Position numbers and translations under genes: made by a program. This document shows, one piece after another, positions 52,432 through 64,000 of a DNA stretch of 64,000 bases. The notes below the pieces were generated by a model. The model saw only the letters and a list, made by a program, of their open reading frames with translations, made no database searches and was not told the origin of the DNA. This DNA comes from Paramecium sonneborni (Eukaryota > Ciliophora > Oligohymenophorea > Peniculida > Parameciidae), in contig CAJJDN010000077.1 in assembly GCA_905182985.1 (NCBI GenBank), forward strand, positions 1 to 64,000, read 5' to 3'. Position 1 is the first letter of the stretch; the number at the start of each line of letters is the position of its first letter.

Positions 52432-53543
52432 TAACTATTACAAAAATTACAATTAGTGTATGTGTAATATAAAAATGTAGAAATAGTTAAAAATTATAAA
52501 ATATTTTATTCCTGAAATAATAACTTTTATACATAATTCTAAATATTTTTTTATAAAATAATAAAAAATTTTAAGAAGAATTTTGAAATTCGATTTAAAA
52601 ATAAAATTAAGCAAAATTTATTTAATTTTAAATATCCAAATATAATTTATCAAAACCATTGCTTAATAAAAATAATCTCTCGATTAAATCATAAATAATA
52701 AAACAGAACAAGTAGAATTTGTTTCTATTAATTACTCAATTTATTTAATTAATAATTTTAAAGATCCCCTATTTCTTTAAAAATATATTCAATAATTTCA
52801 TCTATTATATCTCGTATATATAATCTACTAACATATTAATTATAATTTTTAGATATTGAATTTCAACTAATTTCTGATTCTATAGTTAGAGTTTCTCAGC
52901 ATTTAATTGTTTAAAATAGTAAAAAAAAAAGACTTTTAATTTTTGAATTTAAAAATCGAAATATTGTTGACTAGGAAATTATGTTTGTGTTTAAGATATA
53001 ATAAAATTCTCACTCAAGTCTTAATATTGAAAAACAAAATTAAATATAAATGATTTTTTGTGACAAAAATTATATTAATATTCTGATATTAGTATAAAGT
53101 GTTAATGATTTAATTTGCATTTTAATTACAATCATTTTAAATTAAAACTCTAGCAATATAATTATTCCTTATAAACTATATTAATTCTTTAAATAAGACT
53201 TTTAGAATTAACTTAATTTCAAGTTACACTAGTTTTTTTTATTAAAATTTATTAATTTAATATATCATAAAAGTTGTTTTTAATTAATTTTAAAAACTAG
53301 TTTGTAAAGAAAACATAAAATTAAATAATAATTTACAGCTTAATTGATATTTATTACATTTTGTCAAATAAAATCATAGAAATTCTAACAATTATTTTTG
53401 ATTAGAATTTTCTTAGGTTATTTAAAATAATAGATAATTTATTTACCCTTCCAAAGATTAAAAAATTATTAAAATTCTAACATTTTAAAATAAATAAAAG
53501 TGATTTTTATAATTTGAAAGATATTATTCTATAGAATGGTACA
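52432..53543. other. AT-rich intergenic stretch
   Basis: About 1.1 kb with no frame of coding composition on either strand and no repeats recognised. Confidence 0.5.
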
Positions 53544-54635
<1,092 letters not shown>

Positions 54636-54636
54636 N

Positions 54637-55910
<1,274 letters not shown>

Positions 55911-55940
55911 AATTTAATGAAATTTAATGAAATTTAATGA
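55911..55940 (+). repeat. 10-bp tandem repeat, three units
   Basis: AATTTAATGA three times in a row directly after the kinase stop codon. It fills most of the 46-base spacer to the convergent gene. Probably replication slippage. Confidence 0.85.
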
Positions 55941-55956
55941 TAAATTAACAATATCA

Positions 55957-56596
55957 TCATTCTGCCAAATATGGTAAAGAACTATCACAATCCTATGTAA
56001 TAAAAATAACAAAAAATGAATAATAGATTATTGGGAAATATTTACCCACAAATCGATTATTCCAACTAGATCTATCTATATACAAACTCAAATTAAAGAT
56101 GAAAATAGAAGAAACGTAAACATATGGGATTATTGCATTTTTAGGATATTTTACAAAAATAGCATGTGTAGAACATACCATTATATCCCACCAATTAAGA
56201 ACATATCTACTCAATAAGAATGGCTAAACAACTATTGCTATCTAAGATAATATTATAAATTAATAAATACCATATGATGAAAAAAATATGGGAATCTACA
56301 CTCTGTTAAGTAAGTACCTTCTAAAACAGAAATAATAGCATCAAACAAATAATAAAATGGAGCATATATTGTCTAGATTAATTTAATTTTACTAAAGAAA
56401 AAACTATTGCATTCATAAATTTCTGTTGTTTTATCTAGAGGTGTTTTTGATAATCAAATATATGTAAATAAATTCTATATAACCCTATAATCCAAAGTGG
56501 AAATATGGCTAAGATAGAGTAATGATACCTATTTTAATAGTATATAATACCAAATCCAATCACTAATATATCTAAGTGTAATTGAGTTAAAATCAT
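55957..56596 (-). CDS. Multi-span membrane protein (possibly TMEM185/Fragile-X-F-like)
   Basis: Two exons with an intron at 56296-56317; 206 codons (205 aa). Six or so hydrophobic segments: LVIGFGIIYY, SILAIFPLWIIGLYRIYL, MLHFIICLMLLFLF, then IYQFIILSQIAIVVQPFLL, AIIPYVYVSSIFIFNLSLYI and FPIIYYSFFVIFIT. The polar linker has RQYMLHF. The alternating pattern recalls the TMEM185/TMEM60 group, but I have no decisive motif, so the family is tentative. Two other frames in the second half are also open. This one was chosen because a 22-nt intron gives continuous hydrophobic segments. Confidence 0.6.
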
Positions 56597-56655
56597 AATC
56601 TATGTTTGCCCATAAGAATGTCATTAAATATAAATAAAATTATCAAATAAATTTA

Positions 56656-57494
56656 TCAAAATGGAAATTAGCCTCCCCTTCCAAATGGATCTGGCCATGG
56701 TTTCTTATGATTAGGTTCTCCAAATGGATTAATATCAGGTTCAGGACCAAATGGATCAAATCTTGCACCTGGAGGAGCATATGGATTAAATTATTATTAT
56801 TATTGTTATCTTTAATTAAAGTTCTAGAAATACTAAGGTCCCATCAAATTTCCACCCATATTTCCTCTATTATCAAAAGGATTTCTATTAAAAGGGTTAA
56901 GATCTTAATTCCCAACTGAAAATGGTTAGTTTCTTGGTATATTCCATAATAAACCTTAAGGTTATTATTATTATTAAGGAGGTTCTTCTAATAAAATATT
57001 TGATTATTATTTTTCTATTTTTTCAGGTTCTTACTTTTTTATTAATATTTTTGATAAAATTGATTTTTTATAAGCACTAATAGTATTTGATTTAAATATT
57101 TAATCTTGATTATCGAAATTCAATTAAGATACTGGGAGTTGATACGAATATATCTAATCATTTCTTCCTAAAACAACAGCATTAATTGATAAAGTGTCTT
57201 CTAAATTTGGAAGTGTTAAAAATTTAAATTAACATAATTCTTTATGTTAATTTATGTATCTAAGAGAATATACACCTAATATTAAAATATTAGAATACCA
57301 TCTTCTGATTAATCCCATCCTTCAGCTATTCCTACCCAATCATGAATTTCATCATTTTCATTAATGCCATTATTTTTCAGTCCTTCTTTGACATTAATAC
57401 TATGAATTAATAAGATTGACAATAAGGTTTTATTTGTAGGTTAGTCTGGTAGTAAAAATAATATTTCATTATAAACTTCTCTTAATGTGGTCAT
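56656..57494 (-). CDS. PI31-like proteasome regulator
   Basis: Two exons with an intron at 57276-57298; 272 codons (271 aa). The N-terminal half (to about residue 140) resembles the FP domain of PI31, with HDWVGIAEGWDQSEDGVYSL followed by RYI near the start. The C-terminal half is Gln/Pro/Asn-rich. It ends with repeated DPFG/NPFG motifs: FDPFGPEPDINPFGEP and WPDPFGRGG, the hallmark of the PI31 C-terminus that contacts the 20S proteasome. PI31 modulates proteasome activity and transport. The stop is 60 bases upstream of the next minus-strand gene start. Confidence 0.8.
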
Positions 57495-57533
57495 TTTATT
57501 AATAATAATAATAATAATTTCTAGTTATTAATA

Positions 57534-57860
57534 ATGAGTGCTTAAAATTATTAACCTTAAGAATTAGAACTAAAAGATCTCACTTAAATTAACAATGAAA
57601 ATAATCAGAATTAATTTGCTCCTTATGTTAATATGTAGATGTATTCTCAATAACAATAAAGTATTCAAAACTATAATAATTATGCATAATTTAAAGAAGA
57701 ATAAGATCAAAATACAGAATCTAATTTTCAGAATTTTAAACAATATATTTCAAATATTCAATCTAATTTCTCTGAAGAATCAGTTGGATGCCAATTTTTC
57801 ACTATTTGCAATAGTATTATATGTTTTATAATATTATGTGTTATCATAAAATCCCTTTGA
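57534..57860 (+). CDS. Small tail-anchored hypothetical protein
   Basis: Single exon of 109 codons (108 aa), ATG 57534 to TGA 57858-57860. The N-terminal 80 residues are Gln/Asn/Tyr-rich and disordered (MSAQNYQPQELELKDL). The C-terminus is one hydrophobic segment (CNSIICFIILCVIIKSL), so it may be a tail-anchored membrane protein. Divergent from the PI31-like gene, with 39 bases between the starts, so they may share a promoter. No family recognised. Confidence 0.6.
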
Positions 57861-58081
57861 AAAGAAATAAAATGAATTATAATCATATTTTATAAATTAC
57901 AATATTATAATACACTTTTTATTTTTGAGGTATCAAAAAATTAAAATGATGATTTTTTCAATTTTATTTTCTCTCATCTTTTACTGTAATGTCCTTTATC
58001 TAGTCAATTTAGAGAAATTTTATTAGAAATAAAATTATAAACAATTTAAAATAAAATAGCCCAAAAAATATCATCTCTAAG
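57861..58081. other. Short intergenic spacer
   Basis: AT-rich; nothing recognised. Confidence 0.5.
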
Positions 58082-58906
58082 ATGTTTATCTACCATTTAG
58101 TCTTCGCAATTTTGCTTTTTATACTTTAAATACTAATGCTCTATTTACTATATTTCAGAAAATCCTAAAATAAGTTAATTGTTTAGAAATAAAATAAAGT
58201 TGTTCCAGCTCCTGAATAACCACATGTATAATTACATCGTTCTTAATCTGTTGAATAATCACTTAAAAAAAATTTTAGACGTCAAAATAATCGACATGGA
58301 ACTCAATCTGTTGAAACTTTTAATGAATCTGCTCAAAAAAGTTAATCTTACTCTGTTAAAACTCCATCAAATTTGTTTTCATCTAAATATTAGATTCTCA
58401 AAGTCAGTTCTAATGTTTTTACTATGGATATTTCTTAATAAAAAGATAAATTATAATCCATACCTTCAATGCAAGAATTGCCAGATACAGTAAGAGTTTA
58501 AGATGCCAATTTATTAACAATTACAGAAACAGATGAGACACGAACAGAATTTCTACATTCAAGAACGATTTTTAAATTAATTAATAGGTTACTAGTATTA
58601 CAAGGATTTTTAGGATGCATGTTATTTAATAATTTGCATTTTGCATTAGCAAGTTTGCTTTCCTTAATTACAATTTGGATTATTAGATTTTTCTAAACAA
58701 CTAATATTTATTTTGATGTCTTCTAATTGACACTTTTTGTTTCCTTTGATATTACATCTCTATTCTTTTTTTATCCAAATGAAATATGGACATATACATA
58801 TTTGGTTTTGCTTGGAATAGAAATTTTTTTGGAATTAATTATATTGAATACTTAAAAGTAGAAAAATTTTGAAAATTTACAAACTACCGCATAAGATCAA
58901 CCTTGA
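58082..58906 (+). CDS. Hypothetical multi-TM protein
   Basis: Single exon of 275 codons (274 aa). It begins with a signal anchor (MFIYHLVFAILLFILQILML), then about 110 polar residues rich in Gln and Ser (SQSVEQSLKKNFRRQNNRHG). Four hydrophobic segments follow in the C-terminal half (INRLLVLQGFLGCMLF, ASLLSLITIWIIRFF, LTLFVSFDITSLFFF, YLVLLGIEIFLELIIL). No known family. The frame is continuous without introns. It lies on the same strand as the tail-anchored protein before it. Confidence 0.7.
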
Positions 58907-59364
58907 TTTATTGATATTTTATTGAATTATTTTTATATTCTAATTCTTTCTCAACAATATCTTAATTAATTTTGATTTTTAATGTATCTTAATTACAAAT
59001 AGGTTATAGAAATCAATCTTTTCTCAAAAATGATTTTCTAAATTTTATAATTATTTAATAAAATAAGATACAATTTTTATATATAGAAAACAAAGAATTG
59101 TAAAATCTTTATATTAAATAAAACGTGATGATATACCAAATTGTAATTGAATTATAAAATGAATAAATGTTTAGAGTTTGGAATTTCCAATTTTCCACTT
59201 TAATCAAATTACACCTCTCATGTATGTTTAAATAAATTTATTAAATTAAATATTCAAGTTAGGTTTTACATATATATATTATTTAACTAATTTATCTATT
59301 TAGTTAGATCCTTTAACCCTAAAATTAATATCAGTTATTTCATAAAACTAAACATTTAATTAAA
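58907..59364. other. Intergenic spacer
   Basis: About 460 AT-rich bases; nothing recognised. Confidence 0.5.
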
Positions 59365-60999
59365 ATGAATAAATTGAAAAAATACTTAGAATGTGATGAT
59401 GATTAGGTTTTAGATATTTATGATCAATTAATAGATGAAATATTGTAAAACCAAAACGAATAAGAGCAGCTTATTCTAAATTTACGTGATCAAATGTAAT
59501 TGGTTGAAATAAAAAAAAAAATTCGAATATTACAATTGATAAATGAAATCATCTGTTGTAATGATACCCAATTTAAATCACTTGTACAAATACACTTTTT
59601 AGACTTACTTAAAGAATATTTTGAGCATTAAAGTAAAACTCTTTCATCCAATTATTTATGTTAAGAAGGTATAAATATTAATTTAAAACAAGATGAAGTT
59701 GAAGTTATAGAACTTTATATGTTTGTAAATAAAATTCTGGCATATTATGATAATACATAAACAGAAAAACCTAGAATGAGTGTGATTAAAGCAAAAACTG
59801 AAGAATTCAAATTTTAATTTGAATCAAGAGCTTCAATAATTTTAAATGGCTAAGAATAAAAATATGAAGAAAAAGAAATTTAAACTGATGAAGATTAGGA
59901 ATTATTACGATGGAAAAATAAGTGGGAACTTTAGTTCCATTATAATTAACGATTATAAAAAATTAACTCATAATTAAGAAAAGAACTTGCAGAATATTAA
60001 TAAAAAAGCCAAAAATTAAATCCACCTATAGAAAAATCTCATTCTTCAATATACTTATAATAGAAACCATAAGATTTATAAATATCATTTGGAAAATAAT
60101 AAGCTCAATCATAATAATTAATGAAATTTGAGGATGATGAAGAAGATTAAATAATAATCAGTGATCTAACAGAGTAAAATGAACAAAATAGTTAGATAAA
60201 ATAAATTTCATCAATATTAAAAAAGACAGAAAATGATAAAAAATAAAAAAAAAGGGTATAGTTCGTTTAAAGAAAATTAAATATTTAATGTTATAATTAT
60301 TACAATGTGCTCAACGAATTTGGATAATCAGAATTATAATTTTTAAAAAAATGCTGCTTTTCTAAATATGGAATTATATATGATGATCGATCTATACAAA
60401 TATTATTCTAAATGAGTGATGCTGTTGAATTTGAATATTCATTAACAATATTAAATCGAACAAGTGAGGAAATTAAACTATCTCTCATTTACAAATAGCC
60501 TGTAAATACTAATCTTAGGATTAGAGATTTATTATTGAGTTCTAAAAAATCAATAAAATAGATAATTTACAATGATAAGGATGAATTATTGTAATTGTAA
60601 ATTTTTTATGAATTAAAATAGTAAAAATTTGATAAAGATGTGCTAATACCAAATTTATTACATAAATATTTATAATTCAATAAGTTTTCAGAAGCAACGT
60701 ATTTAAATCATATGGATGAAATCAAGAACAATGATACACATACTTTGTTAATCAGTCATAGTCCTAATTTGAATTTAGATGAGGAAAAAGTCATAAAAAT
60801 CTTTCCTAATTACATTATATATAGAGAGAAGTATATTAGCAGTATGAATTATAAGAATATTCAATTCTTTTGTAAAATAAAATGTGAGAAGAATTCAGTT
60901 GAAGTGAAATTACTTATTGATTCAAATAATGAACAGTTTGGAACAAAACTCCTCTAATAGATAATATTTTTATTGATTATTTAAAATAAATCAAAATGA
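59365..60999 (+). CDS. Coiled-coil protein with alpha-adaptin-ear-like C-terminus
   Basis: Single exon of 545 codons (544 aa). Residues 1-310 are Glu/Gln/Lys-rich coiled coil and linker. From about 310, CCFSKYGIIYDDRSIQILFQ and EFEYSLTILNRTSEEIKLSL resemble the Ig-like sandwich of the AP-2 alpha appendage. LLHKYLQFNKFSEATYLNHM and FFCKIKCEKNSVEVKLLID resemble its platform subdomain. In alpha-adaptin this ear recruits endocytic accessory proteins. Here it is not attached to an adaptin trunk. A role in membrane traffic is inferred; the match is by fold pattern only and needs a profile search. The last 15 codons after the first TAA are of uncertain value. Confidence 0.6.
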
Positions 61000-61175
61000 T
61001 CTTTATTTATATTACAAAATTTATAGCAATGATTAAAATATGTAAAATGTTGTCAATGGGAGTTGTAGTAGTTTTTTAATAATAAATTGATTTATTTTTT
61101 GTTTTTATTATTTTATGTAAAAATTTATGATATTAATTTATATATTCTTATTTTTTAATCACAAATCTTTTTTTA

Positions 61176-61624
61176 ATGACTCATCAAATGCCAAAATTGT
61201 ATACATAAGATGGAACTGGTAGAGATTCCTACATATTTTTCAATAATGGTGGATTTTATCCTGCGCAATAAAGATTTTTAGTAAACAGAATGGCAGAGTC
61301 ATGTATGTAGTAAATTAATTTTGAGGGGCATATGGATCTCCAAATAATGGACGATTAGGAGGTTCAATAGAGAAGAGATAATTTTATTTTTCTGATGGTA
61401 CAGGGAGAGATACATATATAGCAAAAACAGTTTAAAATAAAGCTTAATTGTCACCAGATTTTTAGGAAACCTTAAGAAAATACAAATCATAATAATTACC
61501 TATTAAATATCCATATAAATTACCACCAATTAAGTAGGTGATATAATAGGAGAAATCAATAAAACAATTAGAATTTACAAAGCGTTTAGCAGCTCCAAAA
61601 AAGCGATTAGAAGATAATGATTGA
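61176..61624 (+). CDS. Small TGRD-motif protein, possibly ciliary
   Basis: Two exons with an intron at 61303-61325; 142 codons (141 aa). Two copies of a short motif: DGTGRDSYIFFNNGG near the start and DGTGRDTYIAKT in the middle, with basic linkers and a C-terminal KRLAAPKKRLEDND. Proteins with such repeats occur in ciliated and flagellated protists, but I cannot name the family with certainty. It lies head to tail 71 bases before IFT80, which fits but does not prove a ciliary role. Confidence 0.6.
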
Positions 61625-61695
61625 TTTATATGATAAAATATATATATAAAAGGTGGACATAAGTTACATGAAATAATTGATAATTTATATATTAA

Positions 61696-64000
61696 ATGAG
61701 ATTCAAAATTAAGGTAAATGAGAATACAAAGCATGCAGATATTTGTACATCTGTAAAATGGGGATTGAATAATGAAGCATATAGGTATGATTAAAATTTT
61801 AATGATTATTAGTTTGAGTGATGATTATACAATTTTGAAATGGGATCCAAATTCATTGGAGGTAAATACTATAGTAATATAAAGTCATCGAAATTTGTAG
61901 ATTTAGAGGGATATGGAACAGATTTCGATTTCTTATAAGGACAGAGAGGATCAACAGATTTAGTAGCTATAGCATTTAGTGATGGCTCATTTATATTATA
62001 ATAAAAAACAGGGAAAATAGAAAAGAAAGAAAAGGAAGCACATAAAGGAGCGGTAATTAAATAAAAATAATTAATATAAATAGATAATAAGTCTGAAATG
62101 GAGTGTAGATGGATCATTAGCAACTTGTGGTGAAGATGGTGCTTTAAAAATATGGAGTAAAACAGGAATAATTAGATCAAATTTAGTGTAAATAGATAAA
62201 CCAATTTATTGTATTGTATGGAGTCCAGATAATGATGCAATATTATATTGTTCTGATAAAATGATATACATAAAACCATTATAAGCAGGCTAAAAATAAG
62301 TTTAATGGAAAGCTCATGATGGTTTAGTAGTAAAAGTAGATTGGAATCATACAAATAATTTAATATTATCTTGTGGAGAGGATTGTAAATACAAAGTGTT
62401 TGATACTTATGGAAGATTATTGTTTGCATCTGCTCCATATGATTATGTAATAACTTCAGTTGCTTGGAGTCCAAATGGAGATTACTTTGCTGTAGGTGCA
62501 TATGATATGTTGAGATTATGTGATAAGACAGGATGGACATATTCATTTCATAAGACTAATTAAGGTAGTATTTTAAATATTGCTTGGACAAGTGATGGAA
62601 CTATTTGTGCAGGAGCAGCTGGAAATGGTAGTGTTATTTTTGGACATGTTGTTGAAAGATGTATTACTTATGATAAGTGGGAAATCACATTAACAGAAGA
62701 TAATAAGTATATTATATTATTAATTAAGAATCTAAATTATTGATTTAATTGATGAAATGAATAGTGAATTTGATTTCAAAGAAAGAGTAATTAATATGTC
62801 TATGAAATATAATAATCTTATTATTACCACTAGTTCGCATTGTTATATCTATTCTTTTAGAAATTGGAATACTCCTTATATTTTTGATATTAGAGATTCA
62901 GTTAGTTAAATTTGTTAATGTTCTAATTACTTTTGTTTAGTTGAAGTAAGTTCAGGAATCATGGTATATAATTATGAAGGCAAATTGATTAGCAATCCAA
63001 AAATATAAGGAACCAAATGTAATAATTCCATTCATTCTTAGTTGAACATTTATCTCATAAAAAGATAGCAATCTCTAATGATTTATTAGCATTAGTTGAT
63101 GGAGGAAATAATAAAGTAGTCAAATTTTATGAAATGAATTCAGGAAAAGCTTTAAATTTTACAGTTGAACATTCTTTAGAAATTCTTGAAATTAATTTAA
63201 ACTAAACAGAAATGATTGGAGAAAGAAAATTAGCTTTCGTTGATTAAAATAGAGATTTACATATTACTCCTGTTCATAAAAAAGATATAGTTAAATTAGC
63301 TGCCATGACAGATTCATTTTTATGGAATGAAAAATTTGATATGTTATGTGCAATTTCTGATTAAAGATTTGTTGTCTGGTATTATCCAACATCAGTTTAT
63401 GTTGATAGAGATTTATTAGAATAAGTCAAAGTAAGCAAAGAATGTACTGATCTAACAAGAAATTCATAAATTTTATCATTTTAAGACACTATGGTTTAAA
63501 TTCGTAGAAAAGATGGAGCCATAATGACATAAAGTGTTTCACCTTATCCTGCATTACTTTTTGAGGCTTGCGAAAGAGGAAAATGGGAAAAAGCTATTAA
63601 ATTATGTAGATATGTCAAAGAACATACTCTTTGGGCTGCACTAGCTGGACTTTCTCTTTAATTTAAAGAATTAAACACAGCTGAAATTGCTTTAGCTGCC
63701 ATTGAAGCTGCAGATAAAGTTCTTTTTATTTAAAAAATTATCAATGTTGAATCAGAAAAAGCGAAAAGTGCTCTCTTAGCCTTATTCTTTAAAAGACCTT
63801 AAGAAGCAGAAAACATTTATACATAAGCTAAATTATATTATAGAGCTATTAAAATGAATATCAAATTATATAAGTAATATATTTATACTATCCTTATTTC
63901 TAGATGGGAAAGAGCTCTTGATTTAGCACTTCAATATAATGTTCATTAAGATACCCTCTTAGCTTACAGATAAAAATATCTTGAATAAACAGGATAATAA
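61696..64000 (+). CDS. IFT80: Intraflagellar transport protein IFT80 (3' partial)
   Basis: Seven exons seen; introns 61785-61812, 61862-61884, 62053-62083, 62707-62728, 63019-63041 and 63874-63903 leave exactly 716 codons to the window edge. The start MRFKIKV and [15 protein letters not shown] match the first WD40 blade of IFT80. Further blades include [15 protein letters not shown] and [13 protein letters not shown]. The C-terminal helical part shows [19 protein letters not shown] and, at the very end, KWERALDLA followed by LAYRQKYLEQ. IFT80 belongs to the IFT-B complex that carries cargo to the tip of cilia. IFT80 proteins are about 750-800 residues, so only a few dozen codons are missing. 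Confidence 0.95.

Overview
The window looks like macronuclear DNA of a Paramecium-like ciliate. Genes read through only if TAA and TAG are glutamine and TGA is the sole stop. The sequence is very AT-rich. Genes are split by GT..AG introns of 20-43 nt (36 resolved in coding genes). Removing those introns gives exact multiples of three for every annotated gene with introns. The proteins (immobilization-antigen relic, giant cysteine-rich membrane proteins, IFT80, DHHC, CNG-type K+ channel) fit this. The species cannot be named from the sequence.

Layout. 1-5 kb is subtelomere-like: a poly-G run, C/A-rich motifs, a 35-bp tandem repeat, and a broken surface-antigen (immobilization antigen) gene on the minus strand. 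5-31 kb is gene-sparse: two B-box-like/WD40 paralogues (7.2-8.9 and 28.6-30.0 kb, minus), a small MGAC-starting protein (10.5 kb), a 2842-aa cysteine-rich/beta-helix/multi-TM protein (12.9-21.5 kb, plus), a MORN_2-like repeat gene with one exon per repeat (24.6-26.8 kb, minus), and decayed or unresolved coding fragments. 31.8-38.2 kb (minus) holds a second giant (2104 aa) with CDDGN-type repeats and a multi-TM C-terminus. 38-41.5 kb is intergenic with an assembly gap.

41.6-64 kb is dense and ordinary: a PROPPIN/Atg18-like protein, a basic 185-aa protein, a cyclic-nucleotide-gated-type K+ channel, a DHHC-family protein lacking its catalytic Cys, a TauE/SafE-like transporter, a 5'-nucleotidase, two small proteins, an AGC kinase, a multi-TM protein, a PI31-like proteasome regulator, two membrane-anchored proteins, a coiled coil fused to an alpha-adaptin-ear-like domain, a small TGRD-motif protein and IFT80 (running off the end). 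The last two lie head to tail, 71 bp apart; IFT80 is ciliary, while a ciliary role for the other is only inferred.

Three places carry unmerged contig ends, not biology: direct duplications of 1214 bp (around the N at 6430), 280 bp (around the 795-N gap at 39250) and 1092 bp (around the N at 54636). The last makes the AGC kinase look like a tandem pair.

No tRNA, rRNA, CRISPR array or intact transposase was recognised. No wholly new system stands out. The most unusual items are the DHHN protein, the exon-per-repeat MORN_2 gene, the giant membrane receptors and the coiled-coil/ear fusion.
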